A stretch of 64,000 nucleotides of DNA from Bacillota bacterium. Its GTDB lineage: Bacteria > Bacillota_A > Clostridia > Lachnospirales > Lachnospiraceae. The stretch is from positions 84,038 through 148,037 of the forward strand of contig JAEYMU010000040.1 of NCBI GenBank assembly GCA_023407175.1, given 5' to 3'. Positions 42,303 to 52,216 of the stretch are shown one piece after another; position 1 is the first letter of the stretch; every line of letters starts with the position of its first letter. The notes beneath the pieces were generated by a model. That model worked only from the letters and a program-made list of their open reading frames with translations, was not told the DNA's origin and ran no database searches. Position numbers and translations under genes: made by a program.

Positions 42303-44735
42303 TTAAGATATAAGTGTATGCTTAAAGGTGCTATGGTAATTGGTTAAAACGGCGACCACCGATGAAATGACTGTAATTAATATTGAAATAGCTGCAAATA
42401 TTAATACCGTAAGCGGATGAATTTCCGCTTTTATACTGTAAATCTGCGATTGATTCATCATACGGATGAAAGCCAGACCTACCAGCACACCTGTGCCTCC
42501 TCCTGTAATTCCCGAAATTAATCCGGCAACACTTCCTGTAAATATATACGGGAGTACTAAGCTTCGCTTTGTTAGCCCCAGCGTTTTTTCTATCATATGT
42601 GAATACTCATTATTTTTGATAATTAATGTTACCGTGTTGACCATGATAAGTGCTCCTGCAAACAAAAGGATGCCTATGAGCAGATAAAACAAATAAATCA
42701 ACCCCGAATTGGAGGAAACATAATCCGTTCTGCCTTCCTCTATGCTCTTTATCAATACGGTGTTATCATTAATCTCCGTCCTAAGATTTTGTATCAGCTG
42801 CTTTGCAGATACCTTGTCGCAAAAAACAATTAAGCTGTTTACGGTATAATCCTGATACAGTTGGAGGAATTTGCTCTCCGACAGCAGCAACAGCTTGCCA
42901 TCATGCTCCATGGATTTTATACTGCCAATAATGCGGTAACTTTTCGTACCCTTCGAGGTTCCGATACTTATACTGTCCCCGACCGTAAGCTTTAGCCGCT
43001 TCAGCAGTCCCTTAGAGGCAATTACAGTGTCTTCCTGTTCCAATCTTTCAAGGAGCTTTTGTGAAAGGCCAAAGGCTGTATTGTCCGTATAAATTCCTCT
43101 GACCTTGACCTCCACACCTTCTATATCTGTATATTTTACATAATTTTTTTCTACATTTTTTACTCCCTCCACCTGCTTTACCGATTGGAACAAAGAGTCC
43201 TGTATACCAATATCTGATTCTATAACCGCATCGCCATAATACATGGTATTTGCCACGTTGGAAATTGATTGTACGATTCCCGTCACGGCAAAATATATTC
43301 CTAAGGAAAAGGCCAAAACAGTGGAAAATAGCATTATCATATTAATTGTTTTACGCTTTTCCCGAAATAAACTATTTTTACTAAGCATTGCTGTCAGCGG
43401 TGCCATACCTTTCAATAACTGATACGAGAATACCGGTATAAAAGTAAACAATACTTTACTTAATAAAATAATGGCTGCAAATATCAAAAGTATTATGCTG
43501 ACTAATTTTAAATTATCATTGTTGCCAAGGACTGTTCCGGCAATACCTATGAAAAGAAGGATGATATATCCAGTCATTCCTCTCCTTTTCTCGGCCCTGC
43601 CCTCTCTGTAGGTTCCAAGTCCTTCCAGCACACCCTCTTTTGCTCCTCTGACAGCCTGCGGCAAAGAAACCGCCAGCATAAGAAGAAAGCTAAAGATCAG
43701 TATTGCGATAATCAATGGAATATTGTATGCGGTCTGTATCTCCTGGCTTCCAGAATCCAGCCGGGTACCAAGAAAGGCTACGAGACTCTGAGATAGAAAA
43801 ACCCCCAGTGTTGTTCCTATCAGGATTCCAACTACAGCGATCAGAACAACCCTGTCCAGTACGGTTTTTATAATATCCTTTCTTGTTCCGCCCAATGCTT
43901 TTATAATAGCAAAGGTCTTTCTCATATTCATTACATAATCCCTTAGCACCACGCTGATAAAAAGAGAGCTTAAAATAATAGCCAAAACTGCAAAACCCAT
44001 CATTCCATCAAACAAGGTTTCCATACTGCTTATAAATTCCTCGGCCTTGCCCTCCGGATAATCAATCCGGTATTTGCCTCCCAGTTCCTCTTCCATCCGT
44101 TTCTTGCAGTCTGGAACAGAAACTCCGTCCTTTAAAACAATTTTATAGGTTATCTCTCCATATTCATCAAAGGTATTCACATCAGTCAATATACAACGGC
44201 CCAAATTACCGGCGGCGATTCCGTTATCTGATACGATTCCTGTAATTATATAAGAAAAAGCTTTTGCTTTGCTGATTATACCAAGACTGTCCCCGGCCTT
44301 AAGTCCATATTGTTCTGCCATGACATCAGTAATTACACATTCCGTATTAGCCTTACCAAACCGACCACTCAGTAATTTTAATCCGCCATATTTTTCTTCC
44401 AATTCATAGTCTACAGCCAGCAATGAAAGCTGGGCATAATCTTTACCGCTGATCTGATAACAGCCCTCCGTACTGTAAAACTTTATCGCCTCTTGTATTT
44501 TCTCCTTTGAACCAGCCGCCTCAAGCTCTGCGTCACTAATTTTTTCTTCATAATAGGAGGTTAAAACCAGATCTGCTGAAGAACTTTGTTCATCAGCCAA
44601 AGCTCTATATTGTTCTTTTATGGATGTGATTGCAATCATCATGGATACGCATAGTGCAATTGCTATTACCACGGATGCAATTACTAACAGGGTTTTTCCT
44701 TTCTCTCTTTTAAAGCTCTTAAAAGCTAATCGCAT
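42303..44735 (-). CDS. ABC transporter permease, FtsX/MacB type
   Basis: This 810-residue membrane protein has one N-terminal membrane segment (about 15-35), a large extracytoplasmic domain, and two sets of three membrane segments (about 245-370 and 690-800) with FtsX-like domains. This is the layout of antimicrobial-peptide and lipoprotein-release permeases. It works with the ATPase encoded 22 bases upstream. The two-component system genes further upstream suggest that the pair is induced by a peptide or envelope stress (inference). Confidence 0.88.
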   Translation of the reverse strand: MRLAFKSFKREKGKTLLVIASVVIAIALCVSMMIAITSIKEQYRALADEQSSSADLVLTSYYEEKISDAELEAAGSKEKIQEAIKFYSTEGCYQISGKDYAQLSLLAVDYELEEKYGGLKLLSGRFGKANTECVITDVMAEQYGLKAGDSLGIISKAKAFSYIITGIVSDNGIAAGNLGRCILTDVNTFDEYGEITYKIVLKDGVSVPDCKKRMEEELGGKYRIDYPEGKAEEFISSMETLFDGMMGFAVLAIILSSLFISVVLRDYVMNMRKTFAIIKALGGTRKDIIKTVLDRVVLIAVVGILIGTTLGVFLSQSLVAFLGTRLDSGSQEIQTAYNIPLIIAILIFSFLLMLAVSLPQAVRGAKEGVLEGLGTYREGRAEKRRGMTGYIILLFIGIAGTVLGNNDNLKLVSIILLIFAAIILLSKVLFTFIPVFSYQLLKGMAPLTAMLSKNSLFREKRKTINMIMLFSTVLAFSLGIYFAVTGIVQSISNVANTMYYGDAVIESDIGIQDSLFQSVKQVEGVKNVEKNYVKYTDIEGVEVKVRGIYTDNTAFGLSQKLLERLEQEDTVIASKGLLKRLKLTVGDSISIGTSKGTKSYRIIGSIKSMEHDGKLLLLSESKFLQLYQDYTVNSLIVFCDKVSAKQLIQNLRTEINDNTVLIKSIEEGRTDYVSSNSGLIYLFYLLIGILLFAGALIMVNTVTLIIKNNEYSHMIEKTLGLTKRSLVLPYIFTGSVAGLISGITGGGTGVLVGLAFIRMMNQSQIYSIKAEIHPLTVLIFAAISILITVISSVVAVLTNYHSTFKHTLIS

Positions 44736-44756
44736 AATATGTCACCCTTCTTTGCA

Positions 44757-45434
44757 TCATTCATCTAAAATTCTGCCATCCTTAACTTCCATTACTTTTC
44801 CTGCATATGCTCTTTCTTTTTCAGAATGTGTGACCATTAATATGGTGGTATTAAAATCCTTATTAATCCCATCAAGCAGGGACATGATTTTTTCACTGTT
44901 ACAGCTGTCAAGATTTCCTGTGGGTTCATCTGCAAAAACAATCTTAGGATTTGATATCAGCGCCCTGGCAATGGAAATTCTTTGGTTCTGCCCCCCGCTG
45001 TACTCCTCAGGAAGCTTATCCGTATTTTTATTAATACCCACATAAGAAAGCATCTCCTGCGCCTTTTTTCTTGCAGTTCTGGCAGAAACCTTATTTAAAA
45101 TCAGGGGAAACATCACATTTTCCAATGCGGTTAATTCGGGTACCAAATGATATTGCTGAAATACAAACCCGATATTCTTTTTGCGAAATTTTGCTTTTTG
45201 TGATTCACTTAAATGGGTGATATTAGTGGTGCCGATCATAACCTCGCCTTCATCCGGCTTTTCAAAACCGGCCAGTATATTAAGCAGTGTGCTCTTACCC
45301 GACCCGCTTTCTCCATGAATTGCCCAGAAATCCCCCTCCTCAATATGAAATGAAATTCCATTTAAGACTTTTACCCTATTCTCATTTTTTCCATAAAATT
45401 TTGTCAACATATTCACATTTATAATTTGTGCCAT
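44757..45434 (-). CDS. ABC transporter ATP-binding protein, LolD/MacB type
   Basis: This 225-residue ATPase has Walker A GESGSGKST (about 37-45), Q-loop FVFQQYHLVP, a signature motif reading YSGGQNQR and Walker B IVFADEPTGNLD. The YSGGQNQR and GNLD patterns are typical of the MacB/LolD/BceA group. The ATG at 45434 follows CAGGAGG; an in-frame start seven codons upstream is less likely. It forms the exporter with the FtsX-type permease. Confidence 0.92.
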   Translation of the reverse strand: MAQIINVNMLTKFYGKNENRVKVLNGISFHIEEGDFWAIHGESGSGKSTLLNILAGFEKPDEGEVMIGTTNITHLSESQKAKFRKKNIGFVFQQYHLVPELTALENVMFPLILNKVSARTARKKAQEMLSYVGINKNTDKLPEEYSGGQNQRISIARALISNPKIVFADEPTGNLDSCNSEKIMSLLDGINKDFNTTILMVTHSEKERAYAGKVMEVKDGRILDE

Positions 45435-45612
45435 AACAACCTCCTGCTCTGCCATAGTGCTTTCCTATATGTTAATCATACAATTTTCCTAAGCTTCCTC
45501 AATATGCCTTTCGTCATCGTTTATAAAGGCAACCCCCATATCATATGACTTTAGTAATATTACCTTCGTGATTACAAGAGCTCCTATCTTTGACTTTTCA
45601 TCCTTTCCGAAT

Positions 45613-45664
45613 AAAAAAGCCCCTTTTGCAAGAATTATTTCATGGTTCTTACAAAAGGAGCTTT
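45613..45664 (-). terminator. Terminator of the two-component system operon
   Basis: A long imperfect hairpin (AAAGCTCCTTTTGTAAGAA with complement ending CAAAAGGGGC) is followed on the minus strand by TTTTTT. It lies 68 bases past the response regulator stop codon. Confidence 0.8.
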
Positions 45665-45731
45665 CTATTATAGGTTCCGCTATTTATCTATACGATAAAA
45701 GAATGCTGTTCCCGGTATTAGTTCAGCATTA

Positions 45732-46364
45732 TCATAAATCCTTTCCCATCAGTGAATTTAATTGGGTTCTTCTTTGTATGTTTAATTTTCTTAAGATTTT
45801 AGAAATGGTATTTTTTACTGTACCCTCTGTTATAAACAATGACTTTGCTATCTCAGAATTGCTCATTCCATTTACAATCATGCGTGCAATCATAAACTCA
45901 CGTTCCGTCAGCGAGCTTAATGCATCCGGCTTAGCCGGCTTTTCCTTATCATTGATCGCATTGATCAGCATCGGCAGGATTGCCGAATCAAACACGATCT
46001 TTTCGGAATATACCTTCCGGATACAGGTGTTAATTTCATCTATATCACTGTCTTTTAGCAAAAAGCCGTTAATCCCCAGGCGGATGCTGGAGAAAATATA
46101 TTCATCCTCCTTAAAAGTGGTCAGTATAATGATTTTAACCTTGGGGTACATTTCCTTAATTTTTTTAGCCGTTTCCAGTCCTCCCAGCTTTGGCATCTCA
46201 ATGTCCAGAAGAACAATGTCTATATAGTGCTTTGCCAGCTTATCAATTGCCTCATATCCGTTTTCCGCTTCACATATTACTTCAATATCCTGTGAAAGGG
46301 ATAGTAATCGTTTGATGCCTTCTCTTACAATATACAGGTCATCGACAATCATCACTCTGATCAT
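45732..46364 (-). CDS. Response regulator, NarL/LuxR family
   Basis: This 210-residue protein has a receiver domain (about 1-120; acidic DD at 8-9, phospho-acceptor in VLLDIEMP about residue 54, lysine in the TTFKEDEY region). A C-terminal LuxR-type helix-turn-helix lies at about 145-205 (LTEREFMIARM to NTISKILRKL). It overlaps the sensor kinase gene by 26 bases and has a GGGAGG site. It probably controls the ABC exporter genes directly downstream. Confidence 0.92.
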   Translation of the reverse strand: MIRVMIVDDLYIVREGIKRLLSLSQDIEVICEAENGYEAIDKLAKHYIDIVLLDIEMPKLGGLETAKKIKEMYPKVKIIILTTFKEDEYIFSSIRLGINGFLLKDSDIDEINTCIRKVYSEKIVFDSAILPMLINAINDKEKPAKPDALSSLTEREFMIARMIVNGMSNSEIAKSLFITEGTVKNTISKILRKLNIQRRTQLNSLMGKDL

Positions 46365-47526
46365 CTGCTTTCCCTCCCGGTATTTCTATCCTAATCTCAA
46401 ACCCTTTATTACTGCTGCTTTTATATACAACCTGGCCATTCATTCCTTCCACACGCTCCTGTATACCATTCAGCCCATATGAATTTATGATGCAGCCGCA
46501 GCCCTTTCCGTCATCAATAATATCTAATAACAGCTTATTTTCCTGAGTAAATTTCGTAAGACTTATTTTTATATGAGAAGCGTTTCCATGAATAATACTA
46601 TTGGTAATGGCTTCCCGTATTATTTTATAGAAGATATTTTTTGTATGATTCGGCAGACTTTCCATACTCTCATACGTATAGAATTGAATTTTAACAATTT
46701 TCAAGCTTTCAAACTGTACGGAGATACGGTTGATTTCCTCCGTCAAATTAATCTCCTCTTCCATTTCCCTGACACTATTCACACAGGTACGGAGACTTTC
46801 CACACATTGCTTTATCGTTTGTTCCGTCTTTGACAGCTCTGCTTCCATACTTTCGCCATTTTGGGGCTGAATGGCTTTGATATATCTTATATTATATAGG
46901 GCTGACATCAATAAATGTCCCAGGGAATCATGCAATTCCTGTGAAATTTTACTTCTATCCTCTGAGATCAGATATTCCCTTTCCTGAAAGGAATACTGAA
47001 CCAGGTTATAATATAACAATTTATATTTGTCTCTTTCTGCCTTAAAATAATGAATAATCCAAAAAATGACTACAATAAAAAAATAAAATACAAAGGAAGT
47101 AACCAAATTTAGAATAAAATCCAGATCCGGTCCCATTTCCTCTAAAATTCTAATTACCATAAAGTATAAAAAGTGCAAGGCAATAAATATATTTCTTGTA
47201 TTTTTATGCTTTATTTCAAAGATATCATCCAATAAGAAAAAATAATAAATCAAAATCGGAGAACCGCTCTTTTCAAGAACCATTACTATGGCTGAAACCA
47301 GCATAGAGCCTGATAAAACTACGATTCGCATTATTATTTTTTCGGTATATTTTTTTCTTAGCAACTCGGATATTACAAAAAGGACAACTAATAATAAAGA
47401 TAAAATTAAAATAACCTTATCCCTATGATACCTGGTAGCAGGAGCAAAGGCCACCAGGGCCAGAAGAATAAGCTTAATAATGATTGTAATTCTGTTAACA
47501 TGAGTTAAAAGCTGATTTCGTTCCAT
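46339..47526 (-). CDS. Sensor histidine kinase, NarX/DesK type
   Basis: This 395-residue kinase has about six membrane segments in the first 175 residues and no large external sensor. A HisKA_3 dimerisation domain follows, with phospho-acceptor histidine in SQELHDSLGHLL (about residue 203). A C-terminal ATPase domain has the N-box REAITNSIIHGNAS and the G-box DDGKGCG. It partners with the overlapping response regulator. A membrane-embedded sensor of this kind often detects membrane or peptide stress. Confidence 0.9.
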   Translation of the reverse strand: MERNQLLTHVNRITIIIKLILLALVAFAPATRYHRDKVILILSLLLVVLFVISELLRKKYTEKIIMRIVVLSGSMLVSAIVMVLEKSGSPILIYYFFLLDDIFEIKHKNTRNIFIALHFLYFMVIRILEEMGPDLDFILNLVTSFVFYFFIVVIFWIIHYFKAERDKYKLLYYNLVQYSFQEREYLISEDRSKISQELHDSLGHLLMSALYNIRYIKAIQPQNGESMEAELSKTEQTIKQCVESLRTCVNSVREMEEEINLTEEINRISVQFESLKIVKIQFYTYESMESLPNHTKNIFYKIIREAITNSIIHGNASHIKISLTKFTQENKLLLDIIDDGKGCGCIINSYGLNGIQERVEGMNGQVVYKSSSNKGFEIRIEIPGGKADDQSDDCR

Positions 47527-47538
47527 ATCCCAACCCCA

Positions 47539-48210
47539 CTATGCCTCCGCCAAATCCCTTTCGAGCTCCAAAATATTTATTTCCTCATATTTTATATCAT
47601 GAAAAGAACAAACAGCCACACACAGCTTATCAAATTTTAAGCTGCAAAAGCTTTTTCCATAAACATTGAATTCATTATATTGGCTAAATTGTGAAAAATC
47701 CAGCTCACGGATATCTCCATTAAGCCCTACACCCTGGCATTTTAAAAAGCTTTCCTTTAAAGTCCAGTATTTTGTAAATAAGTCCTCTCTCTTCTGAACA
47801 CTTCTGATTTTTTCTATTTCATTTGGGTGCATGCATAAATTCATGAGGTCATCTATTTGCACAATTGTACTTTCCACATCCACACCGATCGGATACTCAG
47901 AGATACCGCAGCACACAGCACTTCTGCAGTTGGATATATTGAAATGAATGTTCTTTTGATTTCTAAAATACGGTTTGCCATAGATTGAATATAAAATATC
48001 CTGTTCTGTAAAGTATATACCATTCCTTTGGCAGGCTGCAACAAATAATAAATAAGATATCATGCTTTGCACTTTATCCTGGTCAAAAACATAATTATTT
48101 ACCTTTTTCCTTCTCCCCTCCGGTAATTTACTATAAAAAAAGGCATACCGTTCTTCATCAACCATGCCCTGCTCTATTTTGCAAATATAAACTCTATCCA
48201 TCACTTTCAT
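47539..48210 (-). CDS. 4'-phosphopantetheinyl transferase (Sfp superfamily)
   Basis: This 223-residue enzyme transfers the phosphopantetheine arm from CoA to carrier proteins. The magnesium-binding motifs are clear: IGVDVE, and the WTLKESFLK motif preceded by FTKY. It is slightly shorter than Sfp (about 224) and far longer than AcpS, suggesting a secondary-metabolism type. The start at 48210 (or 48201) is preferred to the GTG at 48255, which abuts its ribosome site. It lies 13 bases upstream of the histidine kinase gene, probably in one operon. No NRPS or PKS genes are in this window. Confidence 0.87.
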   Translation of the reverse strand: MKVMDRVYICKIEQGMVDEERYAFFYSKLPEGRRKKVNNYVFDQDKVQSMISYLLFVAACQRNGIYFTEQDILYSIYGKPYFRNQKNIHFNISNCRSAVCCGISEYPIGVDVESTIVQIDDLMNLCMHPNEIEKIRSVQKREDLFTKYWTLKESFLKCQGVGLNGDIRELDFSQFSQYNEFNVYGKSFCSLKFDKLCVAVCSFHDIKYEEINILELERDLAEA

Positions 48211-48361
48211 TTTCAATAGCCTCTGTAATAAGTTATCAGCAGTTGTATAAAGCACAGCTCCAATGATTCATACCACATTATACCAAATTTCTACAATAAT
48301 TACAAGTCATAAAACTTGACCGCTTCGGAGCATAAATATGTCCATCCTCCCTCTCCGCCTG

Positions 48362-48397
48362 AAAAAGACAGTTGCAGCTTAACTTCTCGCAACTGTC
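48362..48397 (-). terminator. Terminator downstream of aroA
   Basis: On the minus strand a perfect 9-base-pair stem GACAGTTGC / GCAACTGTC is followed by TTTTT, 36 bases past the aroA stop codon. It ends the aroF-tyrA-aroA series. Confidence 0.8.
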
Positions 48398-48432
48398 CCA
48401 ACATATTTGTACCCTATCGTTAAATTCCACTG

Positions 48433-49731
48433 TTAACTGTATAATCTCTTTAAGTCACTATAAAAATCCGGATAGGATATATCTACACACTCGGCGTTCA
48501 AAACTTTCGTCTCCCCTTCTGCAAGAAGTGCCGCAATCGCAAAGGACATTGCAATACGATGATCTAATTTGCTTTCTACCACCGCTCCATGCAAGGGCCT
48601 TCCGCCATTAATAATCATTCCGTCCTCCGTCGCGGTGATGTCCGCTCCCATCCTTGTTAAATTATCCACCATCACATCAATCCGGTTGGATTCCTTCACC
48701 TTAAGCTCTGCGGCATCCTTGATCACGGTTTTCCCCTCTGCAAAACAGGCAAGGACTGCGATGATGGGAATTTCATCGATCAGAGTCGGTATGATTGCCC
48801 CTCCGATTTCTGTTCCCGTCAGCCCGCTGTACCTTACCAGAATATCCGCAGCCGGCTCACCGCCGTTATCAATCACATTCTCCAAGATAATATCGGCGCC
48901 CATCTGCCGGCAGACCCGGATAATTCCATCCCTGGTCGGATTAATCCCCACATTCTTAATCATAATCTCGGAGCCCGAAACAATCAGTCCTGCTGCAATA
49001 AAATATGCCGCAGAGGAAATATCTCCCGGAACATTGATTTTCCTTCCCTTCAAACACGGCTCCGGCTGTATGGTCGCCGTATTACCTGCGGCAGTGACCT
49101 CGGCTCCGAATTCCCGGAGCATCAGCTCCGTATGGTTTCTCGACAGGGAAGGCTCGGTTACCGCGGTTTCTCCTTCACTGTAAAGCCCGGCTAACAATAC
49201 ACAGGATTTTATCTGTGCGGAGGCAACCGGTGAATTATAATGGATACCGGTAAGCTTATGTTTTCTCTCCTGATTAGAATTTATTGCAAGTGGAGAACAG
49301 TCATTCCCCTTCAAGCTCCTGATGTCCGCACCCATCAGAGTAAGAGGAAGCATAATTCTTCCCATCGGTCTTCTCTGGATGGATTCATCCCCATTTAAAA
49401 CCACCTCAAAATCCTGTCCGCTTAAAATACCGGATATCAGACGCATTGTCGTACCGCTATTGCCCACATCCAGCAGCTGTGACGGCTTAGACAGGCCATG
49501 CAGTCCCTTTCCCTGAACAATAACCCGTTCGGAAGCACCCTCATTTGAAATATCTATCCCAAGACGGCGAAAGCAACGTATTGTAGACAAGCAATCGGCT
49601 CCCTGCAAGAAATTAGTAATTTCGGTTCTGCCATCTGCCAATGCACCAAACATTACGGCGCGGTGCGATATTGATTTGTCTCCCGGTACTGTAATGATCC
49701 CCTTCAAGGGTCCGCTTTTCTTAAAAATCAT
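48433..49731 (-). CDS. aroA: 3-phosphoshikimate 1-carboxyvinyltransferase (EPSP synthase)
   Basis: This 432-residue enzyme transfers enolpyruvyl from PEP to shikimate-3-phosphate in aromatic amino acid synthesis. Conserved parts are [11 protein letters not shown] (about 18-28), [11 protein letters not shown] (about 87-97), [11 protein letters not shown] and KVKESNRID. The length is normal. It is the last gene of an aroF-tyrA-aroA group on the minus strand, with an aroF-proximal promoter and a terminator after it. Confidence 0.96.
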   Translation of the reverse strand: MIFKKSGPLKGIITVPGDKSISHRAVMFGALADGRTEITNFLQGADCLSTIRCFRRLGIDISNEGASERVIVQGKGLHGLSKPSQLLDVGNSGTTMRLISGILSGQDFEVVLNGDESIQRRPMGRIMLPLTLMGADIRSLKGNDCSPLAINSNQERKHKLTGIHYNSPVASAQIKSCVLLAGLYSEGETAVTEPSLSRNHTELMLREFGAEVTAAGNTATIQPEPCLKGRKINVPGDISSAAYFIAAGLIVSGSEIMIKNVGINPTRDGIIRVCRQMGADIILENVIDNGGEPAADILVRYSGLTGTEIGGAIIPTLIDEIPIIAVLACFAEGKTVIKDAAELKVKESNRIDVMVDNLTRMGADITATEDGMIINGGRPLHGAVVESKLDHRIAMSFAIAALLAEGETKVLNAECVDISYPDFYSDLKRLYS

Positions 49732-49854
49732 AGAAATATTCTCCTGTCTGATTTTTATAATGAATATGATCTAAACCATCTAACCGGATTATAAATGTTC
49801 GGCAAAACCCAAGTCAAGCATAAGTGTTATTTATGTCCGGTAATTTATTTGCTA

Positions 49855-50991
49855 TTACTTCCTTTCATATATTTTATAATTATATCTTGTAAGAAGCGTG
49901 AAAGCCTTCTGCTGCGCCGGCTCATCATAGAATTCTATTCGAAGTACACCTTCTTCAAATTCCCGGTTATGGATAATGCCTATGTTTTTGATACTGATCT
50001 GATTGCTGGCAAGCAGCGTTGCTATGGTTGCGATTGCTCCGGCCTCGTCCATAATATCCACGTAAATTTCAAACAGCTTCTTCATCAGACCAATGGATTT
50101 ATTCGGAATGGCACTGCGGTATTCCCCGGCGGTGTCAAACATCCGGTAAAGAAAGGCTCCATCTCCTCTTTGCAGTGCCTCCAAGACCTCCTGTAAAGAA
50201 GCAATATATTGATTCAGCAGCAGCTTAATATCACCGGAATTGGTCAGACAGATATTCTGCCACATCACGGGTGAGGAGGAGGCAATCCGCGTAATATCCT
50301 TAAAGCCTCCAGCGGCAAGTGCTCTCATCTTCTCCGCTTCATCGTCTGATTCCCGCACCAGATTTACAAGCTGTGCGGCAATAATATGGGGAACATGGCT
50401 GATGGCTGCCGTAATCCTGTCATGCTCATAGGGATCAAGAAGAATCGGGATGGAGCCCATCTGCTCCACCAGCCCCTGCAACAGGGCTATCATCTGTTCC
50501 GGTACCTCCTGTGTCGGAGTAAGAATATAATATGCATTTTCCAACAGCAGAGCATAGGAATTCAGATAGCCGGTTTTCTCCGAGCCGGTCATCGGATGAC
50601 CTCCAATAAACTGTGCCTGCATGCCCAGCTCCTCAATGGCGGTATGGATATTTCCCTTGACACTGCCTACATCCGTCAGGATGCAGGTTGACTTTAATAC
50701 CGGCTTTAGCTGTTTCAGATAATTGATGTTTGATAATACCGGTGCACACAGATACAACAGATCGCAGCCGGCAAATTCTTCGTCCAGAGTGTTAGTGACA
50801 GAGTTTAGTACTCCATCGGACAGAGCGGCCTGTAAATCGGCACTTGGCTTATCCTTATGATAATCATAGGCAAACAGATAATATTCCTTGTTTATTTTCC
50901 TAAGTGCACGGGCAATTGACCCCCCGATCAGGCCAAAGCCAATAAATCCAATCCTAAAGTCGCTCTTAAAATCACTCTCAAAATCACTCAT
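49855..50991 (-). CDS. tyrA: Prephenate dehydrogenase
   Basis: This 378-residue enzyme oxidatively decarboxylates prephenate to 4-hydroxyphenylpyruvate for tyrosine synthesis. The NAD-binding [11 protein letters not shown] is at about 15-25 and the catalytic region GGHPMTGSE near 128. The last 75 residues fit a regulatory ACT domain, the probable site of tyrosine feedback. The N-terminus carries a repeated SDF motif ([11 protein letters not shown]), which looks like a small local duplication. It lies between aroF and aroA. Confidence 0.95.
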   Translation of the reverse strand: MSDFESDFKSDFRIGFIGFGLIGGSIARALRKINKEYYLFAYDYHKDKPSADLQAALSDGVLNSVTNTLDEEFAGCDLLYLCAPVLSNINYLKQLKPVLKSTCILTDVGSVKGNIHTAIEELGMQAQFIGGHPMTGSEKTGYLNSYALLLENAYYILTPTQEVPEQMIALLQGLVEQMGSIPILLDPYEHDRITAAISHVPHIIAAQLVNLVRESDDEAEKMRALAAGGFKDITRIASSSPVMWQNICLTNSGDIKLLLNQYIASLQEVLEALQRGDGAFLYRMFDTAGEYRSAIPNKSIGLMKKLFEIYVDIMDEAGAIATIATLLASNQISIKNIGIIHNREFEEGVLRIEFYDEPAQQKAFTLLTRYNYKIYERK

Positions 50992-51054
50992 GAATACCTC
51001 CCGGTTTTATTTCTATGATTATTTGTCAGGGTATCTTTCTATTGTATTCGCTCC

Positions 51055-52068
51055 TTACAGCCTTTTTCCCATGAGTCCGGCAAGGGGTGTCAGCTCCCTG
51101 GTCAGACTTTCAAACTGTTCAAAGGTAAGGGATTGGGGTCCGTCAGACAGGGCTATGGATGGGTTTGGATGGGTTTCAATCATCAAGCCATCTGCTCCTA
51201 CCGCCACAGCACCCATTGCCAGCGGCTTAACATAGGCTCTGACTCCGGTAGCATGACTGGGATCAACAATAATCGGAAGATGGCTCTTTTCCTTAATCAC
51301 CGGAACGGCACTGATATCCAGGGTATTTCTTGTTGCCGTTTCAAAAGTTCGGATACCGCGCTCACACAGTACTACATTCGGATTTCCCTCAGCAATAATA
51401 TATTCGGATGCATTCAGCCATTCATCAATCGTGGCGGCCAGCCCCCTCTTTAGAAGTACCGGAAGTCCAGATTTACCGGCCTCCTTTAGCAGATAGAAGT
51501 TCTGCATGTTTCTGGCTCCGATCTGAAGCATATCCACATATTTTACTGCTGCCTCGATGGCCTCCTGGCTGGTAACCTCGCAAACTACAGGTAAGCCGGT
51601 TTCCTCTCTTGCTTCCTTCATATACTTAAGTCCCTCTTCCTCCAGTCCCTGGAAGGCATAGGGTGAGGTTCTCGGCTTGTAGGCACCGCCGCGCAGGATA
51701 TGTGCTCCCGCTTTCTTGATGGCATGAGCTGTGGCTAACAGCTGCTCCTTGCTTTCAACCGCACAGGGTCCGGACATAATAACCAGAGTATCGCCCCCGA
51801 TTATTACATTCCCCACCTTGATCCGTGACGGTTCGGGATGAAATTTACGGTTTGCAAGCTTATAGGTCTCCGTAACGGATACAATCTTATCAACATCTTC
51901 AAAAATCTCCAGGTTTTGATCCAAAATCTTTGACTTATCACCGATTACACCGATTATGGTTACTTCCCTGCCTGCGGAAATATGGGTCTCCAGACCCTTT
52001 GCTTCAATAATTCCCTTAATTCTCTCTATCGATTCTGCCTTAGCTAAAGGCTTCATTACTATAATCAT
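51055..52068 (-). CDS. aroF: 3-deoxy-7-phosphoheptulonate (DAHP) synthase
   Basis: This 337-residue type I-beta DAHP synthase joins PEP and erythrose-4-phosphate, the first step of the shikimate pathway. It has an N-terminal ferredoxin-like regulatory domain (about 1-70). The catalytic barrel has MSGPCAVES, the [15 protein letters not shown] motif and IVDPSHATG. The ATG at 52068 has GGAGGAAAA upstream; an in-frame start twelve codons earlier lacks a site. A sigma-A promoter just upstream starts the aroF-tyrA-aroA group. Confidence 0.95.
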   Translation of the reverse strand: MIIVMKPLAKAESIERIKGIIEAKGLETHISAGREVTIIGVIGDKSKILDQNLEIFEDVDKIVSVTETYKLANRKFHPEPSRIKVGNVIIGGDTLVIMSGPCAVESKEQLLATAHAIKKAGAHILRGGAYKPRTSPYAFQGLEEEGLKYMKEAREETGLPVVCEVTSQEAIEAAVKYVDMLQIGARNMQNFYLLKEAGKSGLPVLLKRGLAATIDEWLNASEYIIAEGNPNVVLCERGIRTFETATRNTLDISAVPVIKEKSHLPIIVDPSHATGVRAYVKPLAMGAVAVGADGLMIETHPNPSIALSDGPQSLTFEQFESLTRELTPLAGLMGKRL

Positions 52069-52139
52069 ATTTTCCTCCATTCCTGCGCAGGCTTTCTGCG
52101 CCATCGAACTTAATTTTTTACATTTTTCTTGTTTTTGAA

Positions 52140-52168
52140 ATTATACTCTGATTAACATATGATGTCAA
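52140..52168 (-). promoter_or_regulatory. Sigma-A promoter of aroF
   Basis: On the minus strand there is TTGACA (52163-52168), a 17-base spacer and TATAAT (52140-52145), about 70 bases before the aroF ATG. The aro genes therefore need not depend on tyrS read-through. Confidence 0.8.
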
Positions 52169-52216
52169 TACTGTATCACTTTAAAGCGTAACGGTTTAAA
52201 GCATTAAACAAACTTA

